The notes: a model not told the origin generated them from the sequence alone. DNA of 41,343 bases from an uncultured Clostridia bacterium (GCA_947627235.1 CANQVG010000015.1:1-41343), one strand, 5' to 3'. Counted from the stretch's first letter, positions 6,626 through 16,485 are shown. Program-made: numbers and translations.

Positions 6626-7222
6626 TTATTTGGAGTAAAGCTCAACGATCAGGTGCTCCTCAACCTCATAGTCAAGGTCTTCCTTGACGGGAAGTCTTAC
6701 AACACCTGCGGTGAGATTTTCCTTGTTGACGTCGAGCCAAGTCGGGATGAGTCTGCCGTTGGTAGCCTCAACTATTTCCTGGAACTTGACGCTCTTTTTG
6801 GAATTCTCACGAAGCGATACAATATCGCCGACCTTTACGCGGTAGGACGGAATGTCCACCCTCTGGCCGTTGACATTGAAGTGACCGTGTGAAACGAGCT
6901 GTCTTGCTTCACGTCTTGTCATGGAAAGGCCCATTCTGAAAACTACGTTGTCAAGTCTGGACTCCAAAAGGGTCAAAAGGTTTGCACCGGCCTGACCCTC
7001 AAGCTTTTCGGCTCTTTCATATATATGCCTGAACTGCTTTTCCTGAACGCCGTAGATGAATTTCAGCTTCTGCTTTTCCTTGAGCTGCATCTTATAGTCG
7101 GACTCTTTTTTTCTGAAGTTGGCACCGGAATTCCTCTTGGTCTCCTTGCCTACGCCCATGACCATAGGACTGATGCCCAACATCTTGCATCTTTTGAGAA
7201 TCGGTTCTCTGCTGATTGCCAT
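6626..7222 (-). CDS. rpsD: 30S ribosomal protein S4 (uS4)
   Basis: A protein of 198 aa, the usual length. The S4 RNA-binding domain shows ESRLDNVVFRMGLSMTRREARQLVSHGHFNVNG at about residues 87-119, and ends with IVELYSK. It nucleates 16S rRNA assembly. The N-terminus has only one cysteine, so it is the zinc-free type. It lies in the alpha part of the operon, between rpsK and rpoA, where in many bacteria S4 is the autoregulator. The flanking gaps are wide and contain stem-loops. Confidence 0.97.
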   Translation of the reverse strand: MAISREPILKRCKMLGISPMVMGVGKETKRNSGANFRKKESDYKMQLKEKQKLKFIYGVQEKQFRHIYERAEKLEGQAGANLLTLLESRLDNVVFRMGLSMTRREARQLVSHGHFNVNGQRVDIPSYRVKVGDIVSLRENSKKSVKFQEIVEATNGRLIPTWLDVNKENLTAGVVRLPVKEDLDYEVEEHLIVELYSK

Positions 7223-7251
7223 AAATAAATTTCCTCCGTTTTTAGATAATA

Positions 7252-7297
7252 TCGGGCCTTAGTTCGCCCGACGCCGAGTAAACATTGGTAAACTCGG
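7252..7297 (-). other. Two stem-loops between rpsK and rpsD
   Basis: TCGGGC (7252-7257) pairs with GCCCGA (7266-7271), and CCGAGT (7274-7279) with ACTCGG (7292-7297). Neither is followed by a T-run. They fill most of the 87-nt gap before rpsD and could form part of an S4 control or RNA processing element. Confidence 0.5.
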
Positions 7298-7309
7298 GGC
7301 GGTTAATAA

Positions 7310-7711
7310 TTACACTCTGCGACGCTTCGGCGGGCGGCAGCCGTTGTGGGGAATCGGGGTGACATCTTTTATGAGTCTTACCTCGAGCTCCTCCGACTGA
7401 AGCGCGCGGATTGCCGCTTCTCTGCCCTGACCGGGGCCGTTTACATATACCTCTACCGTTTTAAGACCGTGCTCCTTGGCTGCTCTCGCTGCGGTCTCGG
7501 CAGCGGACTGAGCTGCGAACGGAGTAGACTTCTTGGAGCCGCGGAAGCCGAGTCCTCCTGCCGACGCCCACGAAATCGCGTTGCCCTGCATATCGGTGAT
7601 GGTAACGATGGTGTTGTTGAACGAGGACTGGATATGAACCTGCCCCTGTTCGATGTTCTTTCTTTCTCTGCGGCGGCGGACAACCGTCTTTTTGCCTTTC
7701 TGCTGAGCCAT
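7310..7711 (-). CDS. rpsK: 30S ribosomal protein S11 (uS11)
   Basis: A protein of 133 aa, near the usual 129. It shows the family stretches [36 protein letters not shown] and [16 protein letters not shown]11 lines the 30S platform near the E site. It follows rpsM by 15 nt in the standard order rpsM-rpsK-rpsD. Confidence 0.97.
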   Translation of the reverse strand: MAQQKGKKTVVRRRRERKNIEQGQVHIQSSFNNTIVTITDMQGNAISWASAGGLGFRGSKKSTPFAAQSAAETAARAAKEHGLKTVEVYVNGPGQGREAAIRALQSEELEVRLIKDVTPIPHNGCRPPKRRRV

Positions 7712-7726
7712 GCTGCATATCCCTCC

Positions 7727-8095
7727 TTACTTCTTCTTGTTCGCGATAGTCTTTGCGGGTCCCTTGCGGGTTCTCGCGTTGGTCTTGGTTCTCTGACCTC
7801 TTACGGGCAGACCTCTGCGGTGACGCACTCCGCGGTAGCATCCGACTTCGATGAGTCTCTTGATGTTAAGCTGAACTTCGCGTCTCTTATCGCCCTCTAC
7901 GATGAGGTGGTGGTCGATATATTCGCGGAGCTTGGCGACGTCGTCCTCAGACATATCCTTAACGCGGACGTCGGGATTAACGCCGGTCTCCCTACAGATT
8001 TTTGCCGCTGTCGGCGCGCCTATGCCGTAGATATAGGTCAATGCCGCTTCGATCCTTTTATCTCTGGGAAGGTCGATACTTGCTATACGTGCCAT
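7727..8095 (-). CDS. rpsM: 30S ribosomal protein S13 (uS13)
   Basis: A protein of 122 aa, the usual length. It starts [19 protein letters not shown], has a helix-two-turn-helix [16 protein letters not shown], and ends with the basic tail [19 protein letters not shown], which contacts P-site tRNA. S13 sits in the 30S head and makes bridges to the 50S subunit. It follows rpmJ in the conserved order. Confidence 0.97.
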   Translation of the reverse strand: MARIASIDLPRDKRIEAALTYIYGIGAPTAAKICRETGVNPDVRVKDMSEDDVAKLREYIDHHLIVEGDKRREVQLNIKRLIEVGCYRGVRHRRGLPVRGQRTKTNARTRKGPAKTIANKKK

Positions 8096-8123
8096 ACTTT
8101 TAGCTGCACCTCCATTAAGTGAT

Positions 8124-8294
<171 letters not shown>

Positions 8295-8513
8295 CTACTT
8301 GGATCTCCAGGTGATTCTTCCCTTGGCCAGATCATAGGGTGACATCTCGACCGTGACCTTATCACCGGGAACGATACGGATATAATTAGTCCTGAGTTTG
8401 CCGGAGATGTGGGCGAGAATCCTGTGGCCGTTGGCAAGCTCTACCTGAAACATTGTGTTGGGCAGCGCCTCGACAACAGTGCCTTCCAGCTCGATTACGT
8501 CTTCCTTTGACAT
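8295..8513 (-). CDS. infA: Translation initiation factor IF-1
   Basis: A protein of 72 aa, exactly the family length. One OB-fold S1-like domain is visible ([46 protein letters not shown]). IF-1 binds the 30S A site during initiation. It lies 15 nt after the KOW-domain gene and 57 nt before rpmJ, as in many Firmicutes. Confidence 0.97.
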   Translation of the reverse strand: MSKEDVIELEGTVVEALPNTMFQVELANGHRILAHISGKLRTNYIRIVPGDKVTVEMSPYDLAKGRITWRSK

Positions 8514-8528
8514 TTTTATTCTCTCCTT

Positions 8529-8798
8529 TCAGTCTTGGTCGGATATATTTCCCACGGCGCTTCGGGTTGCAAACGCCGAAAGGAATCTGTGAAGTTTTTT
8601 ATCTGTCAGTTCCGAAATGTCGATGCTCACGCCGGTCGGTGAAATGTGTTTGACGTTTTTAAGCTTGGGCTTTGAGAGCTTTCGCTCCTTGCCGTCGGCT
8701 ATATAAACGAAGCGGTCTCGGGTCGCAACAGCAACGAAGAAGCGACCTTGATCTCGTCCGGCGAGCGCTCTGACAACAGAACCTCTGACAACGTTCAT
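8529..8798 (-). CDS. KOW-domain RNA-binding protein (L14e-like)
   Basis: A small basic protein of 89 aa. The first 30 residues form a KOW-type beta motif (VVRGSVVRALAGRDQGRFF), followed by KERKLSKPKLKNVKHI. Small proteins of this type, distantly similar to archaeal L14e, are commonly encoded between map and infA in Clostridia. They are presumed to bind rRNA, but the exact role is unknown. I chose ATG 8798 because GGAG lies 7 nt upstream; the in-frame ATG 15 nt earlier lacks a site. The gene starts 11 nt after the map stop, so translation may be coupled. Confidence 0.8.
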   Translation of the reverse strand: MNVVRGSVVRALAGRDQGRFFVAVATRDRFVYIADGKERKLSKPKLKNVKHISPTGVSIDISELTDKKLHRFLSAFATRSAVGNISDQD

Positions 8799-8809
8799 AC
8801 AGGCTCTCC

Positions 8810-9562
8810 TCATTCCGGCAGGGTGAGAATCTGCGCGCCGTCCCGCGTTATGGCTATCGTATGCTCAAAGTGAGCCGAAAGCTTGCGGTCGACGGTTTTT
8901 ACAGTCCACCCGTCGGAGAGAACCTTTACCTGAGCCGTACCCTGATTTATCATCGGTTCGATGGCGATAACCATTCCCGCGACAAGCCTCGGGCCATGAC
9001 CGGCTCTGCCGAAATTCGGCACCTCGGGGTCTTCGTGAAGCTCTCTGCCCACTCCGTGGCCGACATACTGCCTCACAACCGAATATCCCCTTGATTCGTT
9101 ATACTCCTGAATCGCGCTCGAAATATCGCCTATTCTGACGCCCGGAGCCGCCATAGCGATTGCCGCCATAAGGCTGCCCTCGGTGGAATCCATAAGCGCT
9201 CTCGCTTCGTCGGAAATCTCGCCGACCGCAAAGGTTCTGGCGGAATCTCCGTGGTAGCCGTCGATATAAGCGCCGACGTCAACCGAAACGATGTCGCCCT
9301 TTTTGAGCTTTTCGTGTGAAGACGGGATGCCGTGAATAACGGTGTCGTTCACCGAAATGCAGGCGCTCGCAGGGAAGCCCGCGTAGCCTAAGAATGACGG
9401 CTTTGCGCCATGAGAGACGATATAGTCGTGAATGATTTTGTCGAGTTCAAGAGTCGACATTCCCTCGTGTATCGCCTTTCCGGCAGCCGTGAGCGCCCCG
9501 CCGGTTATCAGACCGGCCTTGCGCATTTTCAGAAGTTCGTTTGTTGTTTTTACGTTAATCAT
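8810..9562 (-). CDS. map: Methionine aminopeptidase, type I
   Basis: A 250-aa cytosolic enzyme that removes the initiator methionine from new proteins. The five metal ligands are in place: Asp95, Asp106, His169, Glu202 and Glu232; His77 is the substrate-side histidine. The type Ia length has no insertion or N-terminal extension. The start follows the adk stop by 4 nt with only a weak GATAAG element upstream, suggesting translational coupling to adk. Confidence 0.97.
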   Translation of the reverse strand: MINVKTTNELLKMRKAGLITGGALTAAGKAIHEGMSTLELDKIIHDYIVSHGAKPSFLGYAGFPASACISVNDTVIHGIPSSHEKLKKGDIVSVDVGAYIDGYHGDSARTFAVGEISDEARALMDSTEGSLMAAIAMAAPGVRIGDISSAIQEYNESRGYSVVRQYVGHGVGRELHEDPEVPNFGRAGHGPRLVAGMVIAIEPMINQGTAQVKVLSDGWTVKTVDRKLSAHFEHTIAITRDGAQILTLPE

Positions 9563-9566
9563 CTTA

Positions 9567-10199
9567 TCAACCGTTTATCGCGTCGAGGGTCAGACGGGTG
9601 GTCTCGGCGACCTCCTCCTGCCCGACTACGGTCCTCAACTTGCCTCTCGACTCATAGAAATCCTTGAGCGGAGCGGTCTTTTCGTGATACACCTTGAGCC
9701 TCTCGAGTACAGTGGCAGGCTCATCGTCCTTGCGGATAACAGTCTTGCCGCCGCAGGCGTCGCAGACGCCCTCTACCTTTGTAGGCTTGTAAACGACGTG
9801 GTATGAGCTTCCACAGGATTCGCAGACGCGCCTTCCTCCGAGCCTCTGGGCTATCTTTTCGTCTGGAACATAGATTTCTATGACCTTGTCGATATTGACT
9901 CCCATGCGCTCAAGCGCTTCCGCCTGAGGAACCGTTCTCGGGAAACCGTCAAGGATAAAGCCGTTTTTGCAGTCATCCTCGGCAATTCTGTCCTTGAGGA
10001 TTCCTATGACGACTTCATCGGGTACAAGCTCGCCGGCGTCCATATACTTTTTGGCGGCAAGCCCGCTTTCGGTGCCGTTTTTGACCGCTTCTCTGAGCAT
10101 ATTGCCGGTAGAGATCGCGGGAATGCCCTTTGCGGCGCAGATGACCTCCGCCTGAGTGCCTTTTCCGGCGCCCGGTGCGCCTAATAAAATCAGATTCAT
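9567..10199 (-). CDS. adk: Adenylate kinase, zinc-LID type
   Basis: A 210-aa enzyme that interconverts ATP plus AMP with 2 ADP. The P-loop GAPGAGKGT spans residues 7-15, and the AMP-binding DGFPRT lies at 84-89. The LID carries four cysteines (Cys126, Cys129, Cys146, Cys149), typical of Gram-positive zinc-binding adenylate kinases. It lies between secY and map in the standard spc-alpha order. Confidence 0.97.
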   Translation of the reverse strand: MNLILLGAPGAGKGTQAEVICAAKGIPAISTGNMLREAVKNGTESGLAAKKYMDAGELVPDEVVIGILKDRIAEDDCKNGFILDGFPRTVPQAEALERMGVNIDKVIEIYVPDEKIAQRLGGRRVCESCGSSYHVVYKPTKVEGVCDACGGKTVIRKDDEPATVLERLKVYHEKTAPLKDFYESRGKLRTVVGQEEVAETTRLTLDAING

Positions 10200-10235
10200 G
10201 CTGCTGCTCCTTTCCGTATCGTTTGAGTGCGCGTC

Positions 10236-11531
10236 TTATTCAAGGAAGCCCTTGTGATGACGCAGCATAAGCTGGGATTCGAGCTCCCTTACGGTTTCGA
10301 GCGCGACGCTTACAACGATAAGTATGGAAGTACCGCCGAGAGCGATAGAACCTACGCCCGTAATCTGAGCGAAGATAATCGGGAATATGGCAACAACTCC
10401 GAGGAACAGAGCGCCTATGAGAACCAGCTTCGAGAGGATTCTCGTGATGTAATCGCTGGTGGGCTTGCCGGGACGGATACCCGGGACTGCGCCGTTGTTC
10501 TGTCTGAGGTTATTGGCTATTTCCACGGGATTATACTGCATCGAAACGTAGAAGTAGCTGAACAGAATGATGAGAATGAAGTAAAGCGTGGCGTATACCG
10601 GGTGGGTATAGCTGAAAGCCTCCATAAAGCCGTGCCAGAAAGTACCGGGCTCCGGCTCGCCGGTGAACATTTCGATGGTCTGCGGTATCGACATAAACGA
10701 CATCGCGAAGATGATGGGCAGAACGCCAGCCATAGCTATCTTTATGGGAAGATAGGTGGACTGACCGCCGTACATCTTTCTGCCGACCACGCGCTTTGCG
10801 TACTGAATCGGGATTCTTCTCTCAGCGTTGTCCATAAAGATGATGAAAGCTATCATCAGGACGAAGATGACGATAATGATCGGGATAAGGATGATATATC
10901 CTATCTGACCGGTTTGGGCGAGAGTCTTGAAAGTCGCGCCGAAAGATGCGGGCAGATTGGCGATGATGCCTCCGAAGAGGAGCATCGAGATGCCGTTTCC
11001 GATACCCTTTCTGTCAATCTGGGAGCCGAGCCAGATAACGAGCATTCCGCCTGCGGTGAAGCAGGAGATGATAACCACCTCGGAAAGAGCCTTGGCAGCG
11101 CCGCTTGTATAGATGAGCGCGCCGGCGTTCTTAAGGGTGAGGTAATATGCCCACGACTGGAACAGCGATATGCCGAGAGTGGTATACTTGGTTATCTTAT
11201 CAAGCTTTGCTCTGCCGGTTTCGCCCTCTTTTGCCAGACGCTCGAGAGCGGGAATGGCAAAGGTGAGGAGCTGAATGATGATCTGCGCGTTGATATAAGG
11301 CGAGATCGAAAGGCAGAGCAGCGTCGCCTTGCCGAAGGTACCGCCGGAGATCATATTGAGGGTGGAGAGAATGCCCGAACTGTTTTCAATCATTGCGGCA
11401 ATCTGCTCCGGGATCAGGAAGGGCACGGGAATATAGCCGCCCAACCTGTAAATGATAACGATGAAGAGTGTAAAGAGTATCTTGTTTCTGATGTCTTTAA
11501 CCTTCCATGCGTTTTTTAACGTCTCGAACAC
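10236..11531 (-). CDS. secY: Preprotein translocase subunit SecY
   Basis: A 431-aa polytopic membrane protein with ten predicted membrane helices that forms the channel of the SecYEG translocon. Landmarks are the N-terminal KVKDIRNKILFTLFIV, the plug-region TLNMISGG, the sequence ISPYINAQIIIQLL in helix 2, and the cytoplasmic loop NNLRQNNGAVPGIRPGKPT. Its start is 1 nt from the rplO stop, so translation is probably coupled. Confidence 0.97.
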   Translation of the reverse strand: MFETLKNAWKVKDIRNKILFTLFIVIIYRLGGYIPVPFLIPEQIAAMIENSSGILSTLNMISGGTFGKATLLCLSISPYINAQIIIQLLTFAIPALERLAKEGETGRAKLDKITKYTTLGISLFQSWAYYLTLKNAGALIYTSGAAKALSEVVIISCFTAGGMLVIWLGSQIDRKGIGNGISMLLFGGIIANLPASFGATFKTLAQTGQIGYIILIPIIIVIFVLMIAFIIFMDNAERRIPIQYAKRVVGRKMYGGQSTYLPIKIAMAGVLPIIFAMSFMSIPQTIEMFTGEPEPGTFWHGFMEAFSYTHPVYATLYFILIILFSYFYVSMQYNPVEIANNLRQNNGAVPGIRPGKPTSDYITRILSKLVLIGALFLGVVAIFPIIFAQITGVGSIALGGTSILIVVSVALETVRELESQLMLRHHKGFLE

Positions 11532-11532
11532 C

Positions 11533-11973
11533 TCAGACCACCTCTGCCTCTCCGCCGGCCTTTTCTATCTTCTCCTTAGCGGATTCGGAATAGGCTGCCG
11601 CCTTTACAGTGAGCTTTTTGGTGAGTTCGCCGTTGCCGAGAACCTTTATGCCGTTGCCTTCGTTTTTAACAATTCCGGCTGCGACCAGAAGCTCGGTATC
11701 AACGACTGTTCCGTCGACGAACTTTTCGAGGTCGGAAACGTTGATTGCAGTATATTTAGCCGCAAAGATATTGTTGAATCCTCTCTTCGGGATTCTTCTT
11801 GCGAGCCTTGTCTGTCCGCCTTCAAAGCCGGGTCTTACTCCGCCGCCTGAGCGCGCGTTCTGACCCTTATGACCCTTTCCGGCGGTCTTGCCCCAGCCTG
11901 AGCCGTGACCTCTGCCGATTCTGCGGGCCTTGTGAGTAGAGCCTTCAGCGGGCGCCAAATCGTGCAATTTCAT
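11533..11973 (-). CDS. rplO: 50S ribosomal protein L15 (uL15)
   Basis: A protein of 146 aa, the usual length. The N-terminal extension is Gly- and basic-rich ([20 protein letters not shown]) and threads into 23S rRNA; the C-terminal globular part ends [10 protein letters not shown]. It sits between rpmD and secY in the conserved spc order. Confidence 0.97.
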   Translation of the reverse strand: MKLHDLAPAEGSTHKARRIGRGHGSGWGKTAGKGHKGQNARSGGGVRPGFEGGQTRLARRIPKRGFNNIFAAKYTAINVSDLEKFVDGTVVDTELLVAAGIVKNEGNGIKVLGNGELTKKLTVKAAAYSESAKEKIEKAGGEAEVV

Positions 11974-11991
11974 TTGCTACACCTCCTTATT

Positions 11992-12168
11992 TTATTCTTC
12001 GGTAACTTTGATCAGGTGTACGATCTTGTTAATTTTACCTTTTGTCTGGGGATTGTCGGGCTGAGTGGTGGTATCCCCGATCTTGCGAAGTCCGAGAGCG
12101 TTGGCGGTTGCAATCTGGTCCTTCAGTCTGCCGTTAAGGCTCTTTACGAGTTCGATTTTAAGCGCCAT
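11992..12168 (-). CDS. rpmD: 50S ribosomal protein L30 (uL30)
   Basis: A short gene of 58 aa. The protein starts [20 protein letters not shown] and contains [19 protein letters not shown], the bacterial L30 signature. L30 is a small surface protein of the 50S subunit. Its ATG overlaps the rpsE stop by 1 nt (TGATG), so the two are translationally coupled. Confidence 0.96.
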   Translation of the reverse strand: MALKIELVKSLNGRLKDQIATANALGLRKIGDTTTQPDNPQTKGKINKIVHLIKVTEE

Positions 12169-12686
12169 CAGTTCTCTCCTCCTTCTTTTCCGAATATCTC
12201 CTTTACGGTCTTGCCTCTCTTGGCGGCGACTTCGTCTGCCGACTTGAGTGACTGGAGTCCGTTGAAAGTAGCTCTTACAACGTTGCAGGGATTGTTGGAG
12301 CGAAGCGACTTCGTTCTTATATCCTTAATGCCCGCGGCTTCGATGACCGCACGCACGGGACCGCCGGCGATAACTCCGGTACCTGCCGCGGCAGGTCTGA
12401 GAAGCACTCTGCCCGCGCCGTAAATACCTACAATATCGTGGGGAATTGTGGTTCCCTTGAGCGGTATCTTTATAAGATTCTTCTTAGCGTCCTCGATGCC
12501 CTTGCGTATAGCATCCGGAACTTCGCTCGACTTGCCGATGCCGAAACCGACAACGCCGTTTCCGTCGCCCACAACCATAAGCGCGGAGAATTTCATAATA
12601 CGTCCGCCCTTGACGGTTTTGGATACGCGGTTTATTGCAACCGTTTTTTCAACAAGCTCTAATTTTGAAGCGTCTATCAATGCCAA
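12168..12686 (-). CDS. rpsE: 30S ribosomal protein S5 (uS5)
   Basis: A protein of 172 aa. The N-terminal S5 domain is marked by [20 protein letters not shown] and the Gly-rich [16 protein letters not shown]; the C-terminal domain by [20 protein letters not shown]5 takes part in mRNA entry and decoding accuracy. Its stop overlaps the rpmD start. Confidence 0.97.
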   Translation of the reverse strand: MALIDASKLELVEKTVAINRVSKTVKGGRIMKFSALMVVGDGNGVVGFGIGKSSEVPDAIRKGIEDAKKNLIKIPLKGTTIPHDIVGIYGAGRVLLRPAAAGTGVIAGGPVRAVIEAAGIKDIRTKSLRSNNPCNVVRATFNGLQSLKSADEVAAKRGKTVKEIFGKEGGEN

Positions 12687-12701
12687 AACGATTACCTCCT
12701 T

Positions 12702-13061
12702 TTAGAACTTTAATCCGCCTTCACGGGCGCCGTCGGCCAAAGCCGCCACACGGCCGTGATATACATAACCGCCTCTGTCGAAAACGACTTCTTCGATTCC
12801 TTTTTCCTTGCAAAGCTCGGCTATCATAGCGCCGACCTTCTTTGCGCCCTCTACGTTGCCGCCGTTGCCGTCAAAGCCCTTTGTCATGCTTGATGCCGCG
12901 CAAAGAGTAGTTCCGGCGACGTCATCTATAACCTGCGCATAGATGTGCTTTGCGGAACGGAAGACGTTGAGGCGGGGACATTCGGCGGTGCCGCAGACCT
13001 TAGAGCGGACTCTTAAGTGCCTATGGGCTCTTGCCTTGGCTCTGTCAACTGCTTTTACCAT
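12702..13061 (-). CDS. rplR: 50S ribosomal protein L18 (uL18)
   Basis: A protein of 119 aa, the usual length. It has the basic N-terminus and [19 protein letters not shown], then [21 protein letters not shown]18 binds 5S rRNA with L5 and attaches it to the 50S subunit. It lies between rplF and rpsE in the usual order. Confidence 0.97.
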   Translation of the reverse strand: MVKAVDRAKARAHRHLRVRSKVCGTAECPRLNVFRSAKHIYAQVIDDVAGTTLCAASSMTKGFDGNGGNVEGAKKVGAMIAELCKEKGIEEVVFDRGGYVYHGRVAALADGAREGGLKF

Positions 13062-13079
13062 AACAATAGTCTCCTTTAA

Positions 13080-13631
13080 TTACTTCTTCGCGCCCTTACC
13101 GGCCTTACCGGCCTTGCGGACGATAACCTCGCCGTCGTAGCGGATGCCCTTGCCCTTATACGGCTCGGGGGGACGCTTTGCGCGCACTTCGCAGGCAAAC
13201 TGACCTACTTCCTGCTTGTCGATTCCCTTTACGAGAATCTGGTTGGGCTGCGGAACCTCAAGGCTGATGGTATCGGTCTCGCTCACTACTACCTGATGGG
13301 AGTAGCCGAGGTTAAGGATAACATCCTTGCCCTGCTTTGCGGCTCTGTAACCTGTTCCCTCGATTATGAGAAGCTTCTGATATCCGTTCACTACGCCCTC
13401 TACCATATTGTGGACAAGGGTTCTTGTAAGACCGTGAAGCGACTTGGTAAGCTGCTCGTCGTTAGGACGGGAAACCTTTATCTCGCCGTTTTCAACCGCT
13501 ATTGTTAAGGCGGGGTTAAATGTTTTTGTGAGAGTACCCTTGGGGCCTTTTACGGTTACTACGTTTCCGTCAGCAACGTTTATCTCGACGCCCGCAGGAA
13601 CGCTGATAGGCTTTAATCCTATTCTTGACAT
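13080..13631 (-). CDS. rplF: 50S ribosomal protein L6 (uL6)
   Basis: A protein of 183 aa with the family's two repeated alpha-beta domains: [16 protein letters not shown] at the start, then the C-terminal [16 protein letters not shown] signature. L6 lies near the factor-binding site and the sarcin-ricin loop. A short Gly/Lys tail (GKAGKGAKK) ends it. Confidence 0.97.
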   Translation of the reverse strand: MSRIGLKPISVPAGVEINVADGNVVTVKGPKGTLTKTFNPALTIAVENGEIKVSRPNDEQLTKSLHGLTRTLVHNMVEGVVNGYQKLLIIEGTGYRAAKQGKDVILNLGYSHQVVVSETDTISLEVPQPNQILVKGIDKQEVGQFACEVRAKRPPEPYKGKGIRYDGEVIVRKAGKAGKGAKK

Positions 13632-13642
13632 AATTAGCCTCC

Positions 13643-14041
13643 TTACCAGACGAATGCGAGAATCTCGCCGCCGACGCCAAGCTCGCGAGCCTTCTTATCG
13701 GTCACGATGCCCTTGGACGTAGAGACGATTGCGACGCCCAGACCCTTCATTACCTTCGGCATATCCTCGCAGCTTGAGTATATTCTCAGACCGGGCTTCG
13801 AGACCCTTCTGAGGCCGGAGATTACGGGCGCCTTGTTCTCATCGTATTTAAGTGTAATTCTTATGATTCCCTGCTTGCCGTCCTCGACGACCTGATAAGC
13901 CTTGATATAACCTTCGTTAAGAAGAATCTCGGTTATAGCCTTCTTGACGTTAGAAGCGGGAACATCTACAGTAGCGTGCTTTGCTGAGCTTGCATTGCGG
14001 ATTCTTGTCAGCAAATCTGCTATAGTATCAGTAATCTGCAT
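13643..14041 (-). CDS. rpsH: 30S ribosomal protein S8 (uS8)
   Basis: A protein of 132 aa, the usual length. It starts [17 protein letters not shown] and ends with the signature [27 protein letters not shown]8 is a primary 16S rRNA binder; in E. coli it represses the spc operon by binding its mRNA. No clear S8 site was identified here. Confidence 0.97.
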   Translation of the reverse strand: MQITDTIADLLTRIRNASSAKHATVDVPASNVKKAITEILLNEGYIKAYQVVEDGKQGIIRITLKYDENKAPVISGLRRVSKPGLRIYSSCEDMPKVMKGLGVAIVSTSKGIVTDKKARELGVGGEILAFVW

Positions 14042-14066
14042 ACTGTTTTGCCTCCTTTACTTGGTT

Positions 14067-14252
14067 CTACCAGCTGGCCTTCTTGACTCCCGGAATCTGA
14101 CCGTCGTGCGCCAGCTCTCTGAAGCAGATACGGCAGATGCCGAACTTTCTCAGATAAGCGTGAGGTCTTCCGCAGATCTTGCACCTATTGTAAGCACGAG
14201 ATGAGAACTTTGGCTTTGCCTGCTGCTTCAAAATCATTGATTTTTTAGCCAT
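14067..14252 (-). CDS. rpsZ: 30S ribosomal protein S14 (uS14), zinc type
   Basis: A short protein of 61 aa with Cys24, Cys27, Cys40 and Cys43 forming the zinc ribbon, and the signature [20 protein letters not shown]. This is the short zinc-binding form common in Firmicutes, often named rpsN or rpsZ. S14 assembles the 30S head next to S3 and S10. Confidence 0.96.
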   Translation of the reverse strand: MAKKSMILKQQAKPKFSSRAYNRCKICGRPHAYLRKFGICRICFRELAHDGQIPGVKKASW

Positions 14253-14267
14253 TCTGTTTCCTCCTCA

Positions 14268-14807
14268 TTACTTAGCGAACGGAGCGCCCAGCATAGAAAG
14301 CAGCTCCTTTGCTTCTTCGTCAGTCTTGGCGGTGGTGATGAAATTGATGTCCATTCCCCGGACTTTGTCTACCTTGTCAAACTCAATCTCAGGGAAGATA
14401 AGCTGCTCCTTGATACCGGTGGAGTAATTTCCTCTGCCGTCGAAGGAGTTGGGGTTGATGCCCTTGAAGTCTCTTACGCGCGGGAAAGCAACGTTAAAGA
14501 GCCTGTCGATAAATTCATACATTTTATCGGAGCGAAGAGTTACCTTTACGCCGATGGGCATTCCCTCTCTGAGCTTGAAGTTAGCGACAGATTTCTTGGC
14601 TTTGCAGACTATAGGTCTCTGACCGGTGATAGCGGACAGGTCGTTTATAACGGCGTCCACTACCTTGGAGTTTTCCTTAGCTTCGCCGCAGCCGACATTT
14701 ATAACGACCTTGTCGAGCTTGGGAATCTGCATTACGTTCTTATAGCCGAATTTCTTCATAAGCGCGGGGGCTATATCGCTGACATAGTAATCTTTAAGTC
14801 TTGCCAT
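14268..14807 (-). CDS. rplE: 50S ribosomal protein L5 (uL5)
   Basis: A protein of 179 aa, the usual length. It has the start [20 protein letters not shown] and [20 protein letters not shown] before the C-terminal part. L5 binds 5S rRNA and contacts P-site tRNA and S13. It lies between rplX and rpsZ. Confidence 0.97.
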   Translation of the reverse strand: MARLKDYYVSDIAPALMKKFGYKNVMQIPKLDKVVINVGCGEAKENSKVVDAVINDLSAITGQRPIVCKAKKSVANFKLREGMPIGVKVTLRSDKMYEFIDRLFNVAFPRVRDFKGINPNSFDGRGNYSTGIKEQLIFPEIEFDKVDKVRGMDINFITTAKTDEEAKELLSMLGAPFAK

Positions 14808-14820
14808 CTTTATATCCTCC

Positions 14821-15141
14821 TTACTTGATTTCGGAGCCGCAGCGCCTGCAGACTCTTATCTTATTGCCCTCGTCGTCAACCTTGACGCCGTATCTGACGC
14901 CTCTGGAGCACTTGGGGCAGTAGAGCGCGACTTTGCTTGAATACATAGCCGCCTCTGCCTTTACGATTCCGCCGGCTTCGCCCTGCCTGCGGGGCTTTAT
15001 GGACTTAGTCGCCATATTGCAGCCCTCGACTATGAGCTTGCCTTCCTTGGGAGACACTGCAAGAACGTTTCCTCTCTTGCCCTTGTCCTTACCGCTGAGG
15101 ATAACTACGGAGTCGCCGGTTTTAACATGGATTTTGTTCAT
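14821..15141 (-). CDS. rplX: 50S ribosomal protein L24 (uL24)
   Basis: A protein of 106 aa. The N-terminal KOW motif is [19 protein letters not shown]. Near the end are two CxxC pairs (Cys75/78 and Cys98/101), which can form a zinc ribbon; many clostridial L24 proteins have these. L24 starts 50S assembly at the 5' end of 23S rRNA. Confidence 0.96.
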   Translation of the reverse strand: MNKIHVKTGDSVVILSGKDKGKRGNVLAVSPKEGKLIVEGCNMATKSIKPRRQGEAGGIVKAEAAMYSSKVALYCPKCSRGVRYGVKVDDEGNKIRVCRRCGSEIK

Positions 15142-15156
15142 ATTGTTGGCTCCTCC

Positions 15157-15525
15157 TTACAGTACCTCGGGGGCCAGAGACATTATCTTGACGAAATCGT
15201 GGTCTCTGAGTTCTCTGGCTACGAGGCCAAAGATACGGGTTCCCCTCGGAGTTTTGTCTTCTTTGATTATAACGGCTGCGTTCTCATCGAAACGGATATA
15301 GGTTCCGTCGTCGCGGCGCAAACCCTTTGTTGAACGAACGATTACTGCTTTTACTACATCGCCCTTCTTGACCATGCCGCCCGGTGCCGCCTTCTTTACA
15401 GAGGCCACCACGACATCGCCGATATTGGCGTACTTGCGGCGCGTGCCGCCCAAGACTCTGATGCACATAAGCTCTTTGGCGCCTGTATTGTCTGCAACCT
15501 TGAGTCTGGTCTGCATTTGTATCAC
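15157..15525 (-). CDS. rplN: 50S ribosomal protein L14 (uL14)
   Basis: A protein of 122 aa, exactly the family length. It starts [20 protein letters not shown] and has [17 protein letters not shown]. The start is GTG 15525, 8 nt after AAAGGAGG; the ATG three codons later would be 17 nt away, and L14 proteins normally begin MIQ. L14 forms bridge B8 with 16S rRNA and binds RsfS. Confidence 0.96.
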   Translation of the reverse strand: MIQMQTRLKVADNTGAKELMCIRVLGGTRRKYANIGDVVVASVKKAAPGGMVKKGDVVKAVIVRSTKGLRRDDGTYIRFDENAAVIIKEDKTPRGTRIFGLVARELRDHDFVKIMSLAPEVL

Positions 15526-15585
15526 AGCAAGTTCCTCCTTTCAGTTTTTGAAAATCTGGGTCCGCCTTTTCAGCGGTCTTACGGC

Positions 15586-15843
15586 TTACTTGGCCTGTTC
15601 GAGTACCTTTACAAGGCGCCATCTCTTATCCTTCGAGAGAGGGCGGGTTTCCATAATCTGGACAGTATCGCCGGTGTGGGCGACATTCTCCTCGTCGTGG
15701 GCCTTAAACTTGACGGTTCTCTTGATGATCTTCTTGTAAAGAGGATGCATAACGTTGTCCTCAATGGCGACTACAATCGTCTTGTCCATCTTGTCGGAAA
15801 CGACTTTGCCCACTCTTGTCTTTCTAAGCTTTCTTTCGCTCAT
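15586..15843 (-). CDS. rpsQ: 30S ribosomal protein S17 (uS17)
   Basis: A protein of 85 aa, the usual length, with an OB-fold. The start [19 protein letters not shown] and [18 protein letters not shown] are diagnostic. S17 is a primary 16S rRNA binder. A gap of 60 nt with a weak 4-bp hairpin follows before rplN. Confidence 0.97.
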   Translation of the reverse strand: MSERKLRKTRVGKVVSDKMDKTIVVAIEDNVMHPLYKKIIKRTVKFKAHDEENVAHTGDTVQIMETRPLSKDKRWRLVKVLEQAK

Positions 15844-15862
15844 TGTAAAATCCTCCTCTCAA

Positions 15863-16054
15863 TCACTCGGATTCCCGCTGGCGAATAAAGGTCATTATTC
15901 TGGCGATATCCTTTTTAACGGCCTTCATTCTCATAGGGTTATCGAGCTGGTTGACAGTGTGCTGGAAACGAAGGTTGAAAAGCTCTTCGCGAAGATCGGC
16001 GAGCTTATTCTGCATCTCTACAAGAGTCATTTCTTTGATTTCACTTGTTTTCAT
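15863..16054 (-). CDS. rpmC: 50S ribosomal protein L29 (uL29)
   Basis: A protein of 63 aa, an all-helical hairpin: [19 protein letters not shown], then LREELFNLRFQHTVNQLDNP. L29 lies at the tunnel exit beside L23, near the docking site for trigger factor. Its start overlaps the rplP stop by 1 nt. Confidence 0.96.
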   Translation of the reverse strand: MKTSEIKEMTLVEMQNKLADLREELFNLRFQHTVNQLDNPMRMKAVKKDIARIMTFIRQRESE

Positions 16055-16485
16055 TATTGCTCACCACCCGTTTCTGAAGCTTCCTTACTTACAAACTTGC
16101 ACTTGATAGGCAGCTTGTGCGCGGCAAGACGCATAGCTTCCTTTGCGACTTCCTCGCTCACGCCGGCGATTTCAAACATTACCTTGCCGGGCTTTACCAC
16201 CGCTACCCAGAACTCGGGGGTACCTTTACCGGAACCCATTCTGGTGCCGAGCGCCTTGGTTGTTACGGGCTTGTCAGGGAATATCTTTATCCAGACCTGT
16301 CCGCCGCGCTTGATATAACGGGTCATAGCGATACGGGCGGCCTCTATCTGAGCAGAGGTGATCCACGACGGCTCAAGAGCCTGAAGTCCGTACTCGCCGT
16401 AGGCTACATAGTTGCCTCTTGTCGCCTTACCGGTCATTCTTCCGCGCTGCTGCTTGCGGTGCTTTACTCTCTTTGGAAGTAACAT
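16054..16485 (-). CDS. rplP: 50S ribosomal protein L16 (uL16)
   Basis: A protein of 143 aa, the usual length. [17 protein letters not shown] at the start and [19 protein letters not shown] are signatures. L16 helps shape the A site and peptidyl transferase region and joins late in 50S assembly. Its start overlaps the rpsC stop region and its stop overlaps rpmC. Confidence 0.97.
   Translation of the reverse strand: MLLPKRVKHRKQQRGRMTGKATRGNYVAYGEYGLQALEPSWITSAQIEAARIAMTRYIKRGGQVWIKIFPDKPVTTKALGTRMGSGKGTPEFWVAVVKPGKVMFEIAGVSEEVAKEAMRLAAHKLPIKCKFVSKEASETGGEQ

Noticed and set aside
10227-11519. A 430-codon plus-strand open frame opposite secY
   Set aside because: It is the antisense of a clear, conserved secY gene, is rich in charged low-complexity residues and has no family resemblance.
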